From Branchiostoma floridae (taxonomy: Eukaryota > Chordata > Leptocardii > Amphioxiformes > Branchiostomatidae), in NCBI RefSeq assembly GCF_000003815.2, contig NC_049989.1, positions 10,647,469 to 10,711,468 of the forward strand: a DNA stretch of 64,000 bases, in the 5' to 3' direction. The notes below the pieces were generated by a model. It was given only the letters and a program-made list of their open reading frames with translations. It was not told the origin of the DNA and did no database searches. Positions 46,986 through 58,729 of this stretch are shown piece by piece; within the stretch, counting starts at the first letter, position 1, and every line of letters starts with the position of its first letter. The translations under genes were made by a program, and so were the position numbers.

Positions 46986-47053
46986 TCTCGCGAAATCGAG
47001 ACTAAGTCACTCTCCGTGAACAAGATGGACTGTCAGCCGTCGAAAATTTGGAG
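46986..47053 (+). promoter_or_regulatory. Possible TATA-less promoter and first exon
   Basis: CTCTCTCGCGAAATC (core at 46986-46993) precedes GAACAAGATGGAC, a YY1-like site over ATG 47025. The frame MDCQPSKIW continues to GGAG/GTATGT, a good donor at 47053. A closely similar stretch, TCGAACATTTGGAGGTACGT, lies at about 30564, so it could instead be part of a dispersed repeat. No second exon was found. Confidence 0.3.
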
Positions 47054-47339
47054 GTATGTACCTTACCTTTAAAAACATTGCTCTAAGAAAATTCGGAGTA
47101 ACGTTACAAATAAATTTCCGCTTTACTGTTATCATGTCTTCTTTTTCATGACAGTTTGTCAGGTTCTTTGGATGTCCATGTAGCGCAACTGGTAGCACAC
47201 TAACAGTTGAACTCCTTTTTCCAACTATATTTAGTTAGTTACCAACTGGGAGAATGCCCTGGTTCAATCATGTGAAATGCATCATCATTGGAGCTTCTCT
47301 CATCTTTCAAATAGGCCCTAGATCCTGTGTTTTAGGAGA

Positions 47340-47935
47340 TAGAGAAGTTATATAGAATCCATTGCCAAATCTGCAGCTATAAAAGTCGGTTCATGTCTCC
47401 GAGCCAGGATTTATCTCACTCCAAGTATAATACTATATCTCTACAAATCCATTATCCGCCCTTGTATAGAACATCGGTGCCATCTCTGGACAGGTGCCCC
47501 GAAGGACTGCAACGCATAGACCGAATTCAAAGAAGAATTTGTATGGCTATTGGCAATCAGTTATTATATAAGCCTGACCCTCACAGGCGAAACATTGCAT
47601 CCCTGTCCCTTTTAGCCGGTACTTCCATGGCTATTGCCCCAATGATCTCATACTTCATGTCCCTCCGGTCAGAGCCTTTCAGTGCAACACAAGGTCCTCT
47701 TCAAACTCACATTGCTATATTGTTCAATTGTCGGTTTCCAAGTCCTTCTACAGCATCGGTTCTCTACCCGGTGAGCAAAATATGGAACTCTCTCAACGAC
47801 AACCGCTTCCCTACTGTCTTATCAACCTTCAAAACCGCTATCTCCGTGCACAGTTATTTCAAACTTTTTACTTCATTGCCTTGAAGTGGTTTCGTAGCCT
47901 TGCTTTGAAACTCTCGTTAAAATAGAAATGTCGAA
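47340..47935 (+). pseudogene. Decayed LINE reverse-transcriptase fragment
   Basis: The C-terminal end of a CR1/jockey-type reverse transcriptase, with frameshifts. One frame gives TPSIILYLYKSIIRPCIEHR; from about 47490 a second frame carries IDRIQRRICMAIGN; near the end SKIWNSLNDNRFPTVLSTFK resembles the usual RLWNSLP...FK ending. The stop is at 47882. There is no endonuclease or full catalytic core, so it is a 5'-truncated dead copy. Confidence 0.75.
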
Positions 47936-48825
47936 AGACATATAAAATGCAACATGCTCCTTTAATGGATATACCTCGCTACTGAGAAAGCAGGGAGATT
48001 CGGTGCATGCCCTTTATGCCATCGGGCACTACAAGAAGGGCTCGACCGAAGAATAGTATGGAACTCTAGAATGTCAAACGATCTTTTGCAACCAAGAATG
48101 TCAAAGTAACTTTCTAAGCCCTAGACTTCTTCTTATATACCCTGACGTCCGGACATGACCTTCCTAGGTATCAGACTGAGATTTACCTTCATCCAAACTA
48201 AGTCTTGTACTTCAGAACGCGTCTCAGTGTGTAATCTGCCCTTCCTAAGGCCGGTTTTCCTGTTACATATTCATCCGCCTTCCTGCCATTGACCTTTTGG
48301 AATTGGGTGACTTCCAGAAATCCAGAGCCAAAACGCGGTCGACTTTCAACTTGATGAATACGTCACAGTCTCAGTAACTAATGGCAATACATTACCCTGT
48401 GTGCAACTATATATTATGATCATTATCTGGCAGTGCACGAGATTATATTGGATACGGGCAAGGAATAAATAATCCATGCCTGGATGCCAGTCTATATATA
48501 TATGTGTATTGTCTTTTCGATCTTGCATTCATCATGCATCCACCGTCTATCTAGTAAGTGGTTTATTGTTAACCTTGAAGCATTGCTTGAGCCCATAACA
48601 GAGCAACTGTTACTAAAGTATGCAACCTCGGTCATGTGTGGTGCAGTAATAGGTATCTGCGTTTTTTAGAGCAAGAGCAAAAGTTGTGATTTTGTATGCG
48701 CATAGTGCAAAAAAAAATACTTCAATACATCAAGACTTTTGTTCTGAATATTTTCTGCGTAATTCCTTTGATAAGTTTGCGTTATTTCTCCAATTCCGAC
48801 TCAATGACATTTGGTACATTACAAC

Positions 48826-49330
48826 TGATGCAAAATGTAACATTCATGACGCAATAACTTACAATCAATTCTGAATATGTCATCAGACATGATTGCATAT
48901 TTCCCATCTCTAATTTTTGTTGTTTACTTCAGCCTAATTGCCCATATGGCCTCATTAAAAGCAATATACAAAATAGTGGCAAAATCTATTTCAACTGATG
49001 CAAAATGTAACATTCATTAAGCAATAAATTGCAGTCAATTCTGGATATGTCATCTGTTATGATTGCATTTTTCCAACCTCTAGTTTTTGTTGTTTACTTC
49101 AGCCTAATTGCCCAAATCGACTCATTAAAAACAATGTACAAAATAGTGGCAAATAATATCCATTACAACTGATGCAAAATGTATCATTCATTAAGCAATA
49201 ACTTACAGCCACTTCTGAATATGTCATTTAATATAATTGCATATTTTCCACCTCTAATTCTTTTGTTGTTTACTTCAGGCTAATTGTCTGCATCGACTCA
49301 TGGGAAATTATATACAAAACTGTGGCAAAT
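48826..49330. repeat. Tandem repeat, unit about 172 bp, three copies
   Basis: Each unit has CAACTGATGCAAAATGTAAC, a TCTGAATATGTCAT block, TTTTGTTGTTTACTTCAGCC and CTCATTAAAARCAATRTACA. Copies start near 48825, 48993 and 49166. Confidence 0.85.
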
Positions 49331-49689
49331 ATATATCACATAAAAGCATACACAGTTGTATATAATGTATACACCAATACCGTGAACGTTCCATTTCGCC
49401 CCATCGCCGGTACATTCGCCCTTGTACCATGCCCAGCAAGGCCACAAGAGACCAGCTATGGTAATGAATGACAAAGTGATTTCCATTGCCAATCTAATAT
49501 ATCTACCAGAACCAAATTGAACTTCCAGACAAAGGGGATGAAGGAGGATTCTGACGCTGTCACCATCAAGCATGAGCTTACTGGATGATTTCCTACAACT
49601 AGTAGATGGTGTTAAGATAACTTCATTGCTGAGACTGCCGTTTATCTTCAGTCAGCATGGCAATCAACGCTACCCTGTTTAAGGTGACA

Positions 49690-52110
49690 ATCACAAAACG
49701 CTGAAAACTTGCAATCCTTTTTCGGGAACTTGTTCATCCTATTCGAGAAAGTTGACGATGTCAAGATCATTATCTTTTATCTACACAAAGTGGTAGTCAA
49801 CGCTACCTTGTTTTAGATGATCATGACATTCACAACGCTCTGAAAACTTGCAATCCTTTTCCGGGAAATTGTTTAATGACACTCACGAAGAGCTGAAAAC
49901 GTGCAATCCTTTCCGAGAATTTGTTCATCTTATTCAAGAAAGTTGAAGATGTTATGGCCATTTGTAGATAGAGCAGCAGTCTTTTATCTACACACAGTGG
50001 CAATCAACGCATGCTACCTTGTTTTAGATGACAATCACAAAACACTGAAAACCTGCAATCCTTTTCCTGGAAGTTGTTTATCCTTTCCGAGCAAGATGAA
50101 GATGTTACCACCATTTGTAGATGGAGCAGCAGTCCTTTATCTACACACAGTGGCAATCAACGCTAACTTGTTATAGTTGACAATAATAACACACTGAAAA
50201 CCTGCAATCCTTTTCCTGGAGCGTGTTTTAAAATTCTTTTGCGAGCAAGTCGAAGATGCTATCACCATTTGTAGATAAAGCAGGCGACTTATATCTACAC
50301 ACAGTGGCAATCAACGGCGCTCTGAAAACTTGCAATCCTTTTCCGAGAACTTGTTTATCCTTTTCGAGCAAGTTGAAGATGTTATCAGCATTTGAAGAGA
50401 GAGCAGCAGTCTTTTATCTACACACATTGGCAATCAATGCTAACTTGTTTTAGATGAAAATCACAAAACGCTGAAAACTTGTAATCCTTTTCCTGGAACT
50501 TGCTCATCCTATTCCAGCAAGTTGAAGATGCTATGACCATTATTTTGTAGATAGAGCAGCAGTCCTTTATCTACACACAGTACCAATCAACGCATGCTAC
50601 CTTGTTTTAGAGGACAATCACAAACACTGAAAAAAATGCCATCCTTTTCCGGGAACTTGTTCATCCTACTCCAGCAAGTTGGAGATGTCAAGATCATTAT
50701 CAGATTGAGGAACAGTAACTGATCTACTCACAGTTTTAGATGATCATAACATTTACAACGCGCTGAAAAGTTGCAATCCTTTTCCAGGAACTTGTTTATC
50801 CTTTTCGAGCAAGTTGAAGATGTTATCAGCATTTGTAGATAGAGCAGCAGTCTTTTATCTACACACAGTGGCAATCAACGCTTACTTGTTTTAGATGATC
50901 ATGACAATCATGCATCCTTTTTCCTGGAACTTGTTCATCCTATTCCAAAAAGTTGAAGATGTCAAGATCACTATTAGCTAGAGCAACAGTCATTGATCTA
51001 CACACAGTGGCAATCAACGCTACCTTGTTTTATATGAATGAATGAATGAGTTTATTGCTCAACAATCGCACAGGGTACAATGTATGGCAACCAATAACAA
51101 CTAATAGCTATACAGACAATAGTACTAAGAGGCTACATACAAAACAATAACAAAGCATTATCGATAACAGTACAGTTATGTATGAGTAATCTGGTCTCGC
51201 ATTTGGAATACATTATGAAGAAACTGGCCTACGTAGACGGATATATGAGTTGAACATGAGAGCAATATATTGAAAATATCGTTTTCTGCACCAGTAAGAG
51301 AGATGTGTGTTTTGGTTCTAATATTCTTAAACAATGTTTCTCTCTCTTTACTGTAGGTAGGACATATGATCATGACATTCACAACACGCTGAAAACTTGC
51401 AATCCTTTTCCTGGAACCTGTTCATCGTATTCCTGCAAGTTGAAGATGTCAAGATCATTATCAGATGGAGCGACATCCACTGATCTACACACAGTGGCAA
51501 TCAACGCTATCTTGTGTTAGATGACATAAACAACGCGTTAAAACTTGCAATCCTTTTCCTGAAACGTGTTTATCCTATTCCAGCAAGTTGGAGATGTCAA
51601 GGTCATTTATCAGATTGAGCAACAGTCATTGATCTACACACAGCGGCAGTCAACGCTACGTTGTTTTAAATGATCATCACATTCACAATGCGCTGAAAAC
51701 CAATCTTTTTCCGGGATCTTCCTCATCCTATTCCAGCAAGTTGGAGATATGTCAAGGTCATTTATCAGATTGAGCAACAGGCATTTATCTACACACAGTG
51801 GTAATCAACACTACCTTGTTTTGGATGATCATGATATTCGCAGCGCGCTGAAAACTTGCAATCCTTTTCCGGGATCTTTCTCATCCTATTCCAGCAAGTT
51901 GAAGATGTCAAGATCATTGTCAGATTGAGCAGCAGCCACTTATCTACCAACAGTGGCAATCAACGTTACCTTGTTTTAGATCTCAACGCACTGAATAATT
52001 CTTGCGACCGTTTTCCGGGAACTTATTCATCCCATTCCCAGGAAACTGAAGATGCTAACATCATTATCAGATTGAGCTGTAGTCACTTATCTGCACACCG
52101 CTGTGTGGGC
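49690..52110. repeat. Tandem array, unit about 150 bp, about 15 copies
   Basis: The unit contains CTGAAAACTTGCAATCCTTT, CCGGGAACTTGTTCATCCTA, AGCAAGTTGAAGATGTCAAG and TATCTACACACAGTGGCAAT. Unit length varies (about 100-160 bp) through internal deletions, and the copies are diverged. A LINE tail interrupts it at 51035-51362. Frames of 60-100 codons run through adjacent units but shift between copies, so they are not taken as genes. Confidence 0.9.
51035..51362 (-). mobile_element. LINE 3' end inserted in the 150-bp array
   Basis: ATGAATGAATGAATGAGTTT is followed by ATTGCTCAACAATCGCACAG. On the minus strand this is a 3' tail ending in AATAAACTCATTCATTCAT, a polyadenylation-like signal with a tetranucleotide tail as in CR1-type LINEs. 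Array sequence resumes on both sides near ATATGA, which may be the target duplication. Confidence 0.65.
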
Positions 52111-52639
52111 GTCTTCCCGCACCCATTACATTCATTATGGCTTGCAATTACCGGTAGAGCGAGGATTTGAAACAAAGTCTACTACTTACATGTAAGGGTC
52201 AGAGAAAATCTTGTTGAAGCTGGTTTGCACATCTAACAGGGTTGGCGACAAAGAGTAACCAAATTGTTTTGATTGGTTGCAGTGAGCATATAGTTACGTA
52301 ATACGTCACCAAGGCAGAAATCGATATTATTAGAACATAGATACTTTCTGGCAAGAACTTTGAACCAGATTCTGTGAATTAGAGGTCAAAAGATCTCATT
52401 TAAGAATAACCATCTGAAATTAGAGATTGAGAAGTCGTGGAAAAGGTTACCAAAGTGCACGACAAAGAGGTGTTTCCAACAGACAGTTGGCGCGAGCAAT
52501 TCCCAAACCAAACCAGCAAAATGAAATCTCATTATTTCTAGAGGATAGAACCCAAATGAAAGCTATTGGGGTCCAACCTTAATATCGATTCACCCTGTCG
52601 TCTGCGTTATCAAGTCTTAGAAAACACACCTTTGGTGTC

Positions 52640-53152
52640 TCATCATGATCATCATCATCGGTTGACGTGATCACACATGTTTGCACATGTTTACAAACGA
52701 CGGGGTTATACCGCCCCTTACGGGGTGACATACCCTTTCGCTGGCTAATTACAAGACGGGGAAGCGCCAGGTCTCCCGTCTGGGTGGATGTAATTCACCA
52801 TGTAGCTGATACGAGACAGAGGTTCGCCAGACCTCCATCAGGGTGACTTGAAGTGAATCACCAACTCCCGACAGAAGGATTTGCACCAACACACACCGCA
52901 CCATCGCACGTGTGGGGGTTCTTTAACGTGCATGGGGTGTGGTTCTCCTCAAACACGGGACCTCCATTTAACGTCCTATCCGAGGGATGGCCCTAGCCGA
53001 AGCTAGGTACTCATTTTCACCTGAGTAAAGCGAGGAAAGCCGTGTAAAGAGCCTTTTCCAAGGGCACAAGATCGGTAACACGGCAGCTGGATTCGAACCC
53101 GCAACCTCTCGGCCACGGGCCGAACACGGTCCCACTGCGCTACGCGGTCCCA
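52640..53152 (-). mobile_element. tRNA-derived SINE, nearly full length
   Basis: Reading the minus strand from 53152: a tRNA-like head with A box TAGCGCAGTGG and B box GGTTCGAATCC, then a long body (CCTAGCTTCGGCTAGGGCCA, GTTAAAGAACCCCCACACGT, CTGGCGCTTCCCC) and a short ATC/ATG-rich tail at 52640-52665. The A and B boxes would act as an internal RNA polymerase III promoter. It is not a functional tRNA gene. Truncated relatives are at 1215 and 10720. Confidence 0.8.
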
Positions 53153-53479
53153 CAATGGTGTTTAAAAGGAAATAAAAAACATCATTTTTTTTACGTGTCT
53201 AAGCGTAGCATATTTTTTGGTCTTTGTCCTATTTTTTTTAAATCTACAATTGTATGCTGTACTTGATTGTCATTTCGGTCGCGATAGAAAATTAGACATG
53301 TGATAATATTCAGGTTTCACGTGAAAAAACGAACGCTGTCAATTTTCCGGTTTATTGGTTCATCTTTTAGCAACGTCTGGACAATCTATCAGTAACACAT
53401 AGACAATCTCTAGTGCTGTTGACTTGATAAAGCCTAAACAAGTTGGTAAAATGTATTTCTTCATGACCAGTAAACCACA

Positions 53480-53775
53480 TTACGTCGATGAAGGTTAGAC
53501 ATCTAGGTAATAAGATACGCCCAAAAGCAGTTACTCAAGAATTTCATTAGCATTAATTGTGTCTTAGCTTTGTTTCCTATTGGAATGCAAATTGTCTTCA
53601 GACTAAGGTTGTCTTACAATACAACATTTCCTATTGTACATCTAAAATTGTCTTCATTCAGAGTTAGGTTATAAAAGACCTGTTTCTTCCCGATCGCTTC
53701 AGTGTCATTGACGAAAACTAGTGGATTCTAGTTGAAACGTCTGTATATCCAGTTGCTTGAGTAACTGATTTTGAG
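53480..53775 (+). mobile_element. Fold-back element, CAGTTACTCAAGCAACTGG family
   Basis: The outer flank GATGAAGGTTAGACATCTAG and AAAAGCAGTTACTCAAG form the left end; ATCCAGTTGCTTGAGTAACT is the right end. The interior has two copies of a TTTCCTATTG block. At 53708-53738 TTGACGA-A-AACTAG-TGGATT-CTAGTT-GAAAC forms a six-pair helix with the hammerhead-like core. Confidence 0.75.
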
Positions 53776-54501
53776 TAAACCACATTTTATGCATAAAACG
53801 TCATAAATGCACAGTAAGTACAAGCTGCGTACGACCGGATTGCAAGATTCTATCCACTCACATCGATATATACTACTACTCTTTTCGACAGGTGTCGTTA
53901 AAGGTAACGAGGTTTCATGATCAAAACCTAATTTTTGATGGTTTCAATGCTGAGCAATATCCTTGTGCGACTTGTCTCCAGGCCGTTTGTAATTAACCGC
54001 TCAAAGTATATGCCAATATCATACAGATTGCTTTATTCAGAATATTTCCACTTTTAACACTGTAATATTGCTTAGGATGCCTTTAATATGCCCAAGGTGT
54101 ACGTGGCTGCCTTCAAACATATAACCTTCTGGTTTTCCATCCCATCAAAGAGGACGTCACTTACCTAAGATAGGCACACATTTTCACATGACAGTGACGA
54201 TTGATGGAACATTTGTTGATCTCCTTACCAAACGGCACAAGATAGGGATTCAACCCCGAAATATTCCACGTCAACAACCTTACCGCAAGACTAACTTGCC
54301 ACCATTTTAGGGCGCCTTGTCAACTTTCCTTGTCAAGTTATTGTTGGTCAATGCTTAATAATTTCACTAGCTGTTAAGAGCCTTTCTTTTAGATGTTCTT
54401 CTGTGGAAGCGGAAAAATGCCGGAAACAGCTGCAGGGCCTGCTCCTTCCAAGGTCAAGCTTTTTTCATTGATGAATTACAATTTTCTCCCTCCCTGGTAT
54501 A

Positions 54502-54850
54502 GCTAAGGGCCCAACCCGCCGTACGTGCAATTTGTCCCTAGGTTTTTTTTGGGGGGGGGGGCACGTCTGCCACGTATTTCTGAAAACGTTCAGGCTGTAC
54601 AGGGCAGGCGCCTCGCCCGTACTAGTGGCGCGTACGAATTCGAAAGGGGGGGGGGGGCGACTCGCAGCCCGATGGCACAAGTTTGCCTGCACGTAAATTT
54701 CTACGGTGTGTCTGCGTGCTTCAAAATCCGTCGGATTCCCCAAGAGTTCTTACGGAGGCGGTACTCACCACTTACGGATCCCAAAAGATTGCCCACGTTT
54801 TGGCACGTAGACAGCACGTATTTGCACGTACGCCGGTTTGCGCCCTTAGC
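54502..54850. mobile_element. Inverted-repeat transposon, family C (copy 2)
   Basis: Ends GCTAAGGGCCCAACCCGCCG and CGGTTTGCGCCCTTAGC. It is the reverse complement of copy 1 (8704-9027), with two poly-G expansions. GC-rich composition opens frames on both strands; none is conserved between the two copies. Confidence 0.8.
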
Positions 54851-55109
54851 TTTGCGAACATTGAACGTCTGAGCAACGTAACGTGATCACCCTGATGATA
54901 GGAGACACTCGTATTACAAGTCTCTTTGAAGGATGGTCTTAGCTGAGCTCTTAAGATAAGGGTAGGCTCAGTCATGAAAAACATCAGGCATTTTAATAAT
55001 TAAACGAGGATAACAAGAGGGACAGGACTGTTTTATCAACTACCCATTCAAACATCAAGTATGGAAACATAACTTTACTTTTCTTAAGTAAGACACTTCC
55101 ATCGTTGCG

Positions 55110-55700
55110 CACAGACACGCAGACCTAAGATACCCACTCACACATAGTGTGTTACTTAATGGTTTCCCAAGAAATAAGTGGTGAAATCAAAAGTTCAGAC
55201 TATCATCAGAATTTGCAGAAAACAAATAAGTGCATGCAGACCTTAGATACTCCCTCGCTCAAAGACTCAATGTCTTTCCAAGAAAAAGTGGCCCAATCCA
55301 ACTTTAAAGCGGTCATGTACCTTAATGTCTTCATTATTTGCAGAAACAAAGAAGTGTATACCAGATACCCCTTCAGTCAAAGCGTGGTGCTTATCATTTT
55401 CCGAGAAAAAGTGGCCAAATCCAAACTTAAGGCGGTCAGTTACCTAACGTTTATCACTGTTTGCAGAAGTAAATAAGTGCAGACGAGATACCCCTTGACT
55501 CACTGAAGCTTGGTGCTTGATATTTTCCGAGAAAAAGTGGCACAATCAAAATTTAAGGCGGTCAGCTACCTTGCGCCTATCACTATTTGCAGAAGTAAAT
55601 AAGCGCAGACCAGATGTCGATTCACTCAAAGCGTGGTGCTTTTCCGAGAAAAAGTGGCGCAATCAAAATTTAAGACGGTCAGCTGCCTTACGCTTCTTGC
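55110..55700. repeat. Tandem repeat, unit about 120 bp, five copies
   Basis: The unit includes CCGAGAAAAAGTGGCNCAAT, AANTTAAGGCGGTCAGCTAC, CTATTTGCAGAAGTAAATAA and GCAGACCAGATACCC. The earliest copy is the most diverged. Confidence 0.85.
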
Positions 55701-55889
55701 GCTCTAGGCTTTACATGGCTCTGGACGAGACATGTTGAATTAATGGGGGTCTGTCTGTAACAGATATATGCGTCAATAAAATTTATTACTGACTGGCGTT
55801 AGGATCATATGAAGGAAAAGGGGAAAGATACAGGATTATTACAAGCATTCCAGAAAGGGTTCCGATGTGTTCTCCTTTTTATCACCATA

Positions 55890-55932
55890 AAAATATATAT
55901 ATATATATATCGTTTTGTGTGTGTGTGTGTGT

Positions 55933-55973
<41 letters not shown>

Positions 55974-55990
55974 TCGTGTGTGCCTGCATG
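55890..55990. repeat. Compound microsatellite (TA)n and (GT)n
   Basis: About 10 TA units, then after CGTTTT about 35 imperfect GT units. Confidence 0.95.
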
Positions 55991-55994
55991 CAGT

Positions 55995-57230
55995 CTGTGT
56001 GTTTGTGTTTCAGGATATTTATAGTCAACAAAACTTTAGAACTACTGCATGGATTGCAATGATATTCAAATATGGACGGTAAAGTCGCATGTCAAGGCCA
56101 CTTTGGGCCGTCTACTATGTGATCTTGGTACTGCAGCAGAACTTCCGTTTTTTTTTAAATATTTTGACCTGGACGTGCCGTGGTCTCGTTATTTTGGTAG
56201 CAGCTATCTTGTTCTTTTGATATGTACAAATTTTTCTTTAATATGTACAAAATGTAAGGGTGTTCTAAGGTAAAGATTAGACATTTCAGAGCACCGACAC
56301 TGTATATAAAGCGTGAACTTTTTCCATTTAATTGTTTTCAATGAAACAGCTACCTCTCAAGATTACAATGTGAATGCTTGGTCTCACCCTGCATACAAAG
56401 GACAAGCTTTTAGTGCAAGCTTTATAGACACGATAAAAGTACTGTGACTTTTTTATTGTCCACTGTAAACTCCAAAATAGAGATGCATATTAAATCTTAA
56501 AATTCTACTGACATTCAATGATCTAACAATATCGGATAAAAAAAATCAGGTGAGTTAAACGTGATAGCTACTATCTTTTTGTAATAACGTAGCAATCTTA
56601 TATGCATTTGATTATCTTAGCATTATGAGAGCTGTCGGATGCATGCACATTTATTTCTCGACTCATGTGCATGAGCCTCTTTACTGACTTCACCTGCATA
56701 TGAATTAGAAAGCTGTGGATATTTTCAAGCAAATCGAGCAATACTTGATATTACGGAGTAGAATAAAGAGTATCGTTGTTCTAACGATAGCTTAACAATT
56801 GAAATTCATGTATAACAATTTGTTTTTGTTTGTTTTTTGTTTTCATATAGGGAACTTTGAATTGCTGAAGCGTTAAAGTACCTCTCATCGGTCTGATTAA
56901 ATCAAAATCTCTAGTTCAAGCCTGATTTTGATTTTGATTTAAGACTGACATTATTTGTAAGTGGTGACCTTGCTATATCATTATCACTGCAAAAAGCCCT
57001 CAACCAGTCTCCCCCAAAATCGTGCAGTTGTTTTTCATTGTTAGACTTTTAATTTTTCTATCAGTCACAATTAGGTTCCGATCAATGGTGTCCCACGTGC
57101 TGGCAGAGCAACTCGCCACGGTTTATAACAAGAAAAAATTCCGCTTATGGGGCACCTTTCTGGGGGAACAACCTTGAACAAACCGTTTTTGTGTTCTTGG
57201 TTAACGGTCTTCAAAAGCTTTACCCTCAAC
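55995..57230. other. Intergenic, no gene seen
   Basis: AT-rich, no supported exon. A small ATTTTGATTTTGATTT direct repeat lies at about 56926. Confidence 0.4.
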
Positions 57231-57239
57231 GTGCATGTG

Positions 57240-57335
57240 CAGTATTAGACTGTAACTTTTGTTATCTATACATTTCCATAATGTGCCTGATATCATGATT
57301 TACCTGTTGCGCAATAAATCATCATCATCGATGGA
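57240..57335 (+). mobile_element. Possible LINE or SINE 3' tail
   Basis: CCTGTTGCGCAATAAATCATCATCATC has an AATAAA signal directly followed by a trinucleotide tail, as at the 3' ends of non-LTR elements. No body was identified. Confidence 0.4.
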
Positions 57336-58424
57336 TACGTGCTCAGCATAGGAATGATTAGTGCCCACTTAAGCTATGAGCAGCAATCGGCTTCGACTGC
57401 ATGGATCATTGCATGGATCACAAGCGACCTCTATCAATTGTTGCCAGTACTGCAGCACAGAGTCTAAACCACACGTCACAGCTTTTATTTTTGAGAGGGA
57501 TTCAGCATTAACTGCCACTCACGGATTGCCTTCACAGCCATCACAGATCCTGCTCTAATCAACAGCCACTTGCTAATACATGGACTGATGATTTCGAGCT
57601 GTCAACCAGCAATGCTTGCTTCAACAGCTAGGAGTCCCCATTGACACGTCTGTTGTTGACAGGTGAGCATAATTATTATACGTCCTTGTGTAGACTGACT
57701 ATGCTAGCTATCATAAGGAGTTCTGCTACTAGAGTGTTTGGCCGGCCGCTCCTGCGGAGAACTCCCCTGACCAATTTTCCAATTTTCCAATTTTTTTTGC
57801 CAAATTCTATGATCCTCGTGCCCCCGTATACCTGGTAGAGGTTATTATGTATGGGAGGGGGGTACCGCCTTTGTCTGTCCCCTGTTCATGCATGTGCAGG
57901 CATACTGCAAACAACATGTAGATATGCACAAGTGCAAAGTACAAAACTACTCCTTGATGACCCTGAAGTCATAGCAAAGGCCAACTACATCATGAACATA
58001 ATGATAAGATATATAAAGTCACTACTCACAAACTTAGCCGCATCGCGTCACACATGGAGGTCAAAGGTTGCGCACATTTTACTGCTACCGTTATCCAAAT
58101 AATATCATGGTACGGAAGTCAGCCAAATGATCAATACTTAAAAAACGATAAAAGCCAGATGTTGGACCGATTAGACAATGAACAGATTATACCGGCAGGC
58201 GTTCAACCTTTTTGGAGCTTACCGGTCTAAGAAAATAAGAACTAAGTAGAATAGAGCTTACACTCATTTCTACATGTTTTTACAGTCAAACATAGTATCG
58301 TTTAGATGGCGATGTAAAAACGCCAGTGAAAGTCGGATACTCCACCAAACAAATACCTTTGTTGAGAAATGGACCATTGTTTTGAGTATCACCCATTTAC
58401 AATTTTTCTCAAACAGTTTTGTCC

Positions 58425-58525
58425 AGGTTCGGACCTGGACCAGACCTGGTCCTGATCCTCTGGACCTGAACCGGACCTGAACCTGAATTTTCTGTACCGG
58501 TACCCACTACTAGTGCATATGCTTG
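58425..58525. repeat. hAT-like element end, fragment
   Basis: GGTTCGGACCTGGACC, CTGGACCTGAACCGGACC and CGGTACCCACTACTAG resemble the terminal GGTACGCACCACTA and CCGGTTCAGGTCCGGAC words of the element at 62338-63373. Confidence 0.5.
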
Positions 58526-58549
58526 CCCTGGTATCAAAACCTATTATAG

Positions 58550-58723
58550 CTGCCGAGTCTCTTCACCAACCCAAATTGCGTTAGAGGACGAAGACAAGGG
58601 GCAGCTATGATAGAATTGAATACCAGGCCAATGATATTTAGGGCTGCTCGTGGAAAATGTGGTTGTAAAAGAGCGTCATACAAACTATATAAGGAATACA
58701 GTAATAAGAAATGCAAAAATTAA
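58550..58723 (+). CDS. Short coding-like frame, basic C terminus
   Basis: From 58550 a + frame runs to TAA at 58721-58723 and contains RGRRQGAAMIELNTRPM and GKCGCKRASYKLYKEY. The basic, cysteine-containing end looks protein-like but has no start codon. It lies next to hAT-like debris, so a transposon-derived coding scrap is as likely as a gene exon. Confidence 0.25.
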   Translation: MPSLFTNPNCVRGRRQGAAMIELNTRPMIFRAARGKCGCKRASYKLYKEYSNKKCKN

Positions 58724-58729
58724 AAACTC

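Noticed and set aside
47393-47884. 163-codon intact gene
   Set aside because: The frame starts mid-domain and needs frameshifts to match a LINE reverse transcriptase, so it is a truncated dead copy.
53080-53152. tRNA gene
   Set aside because: It has A and B boxes but continues directly into a long SINE body, and relatives elsewhere are truncated; no complete cloverleaf is kept.
57851-58102. 83-codon frame on the + strand
   Set aside because: Part looks protein-like, but an overlapping frame is equally plausible and no splice partner or family was recognised.
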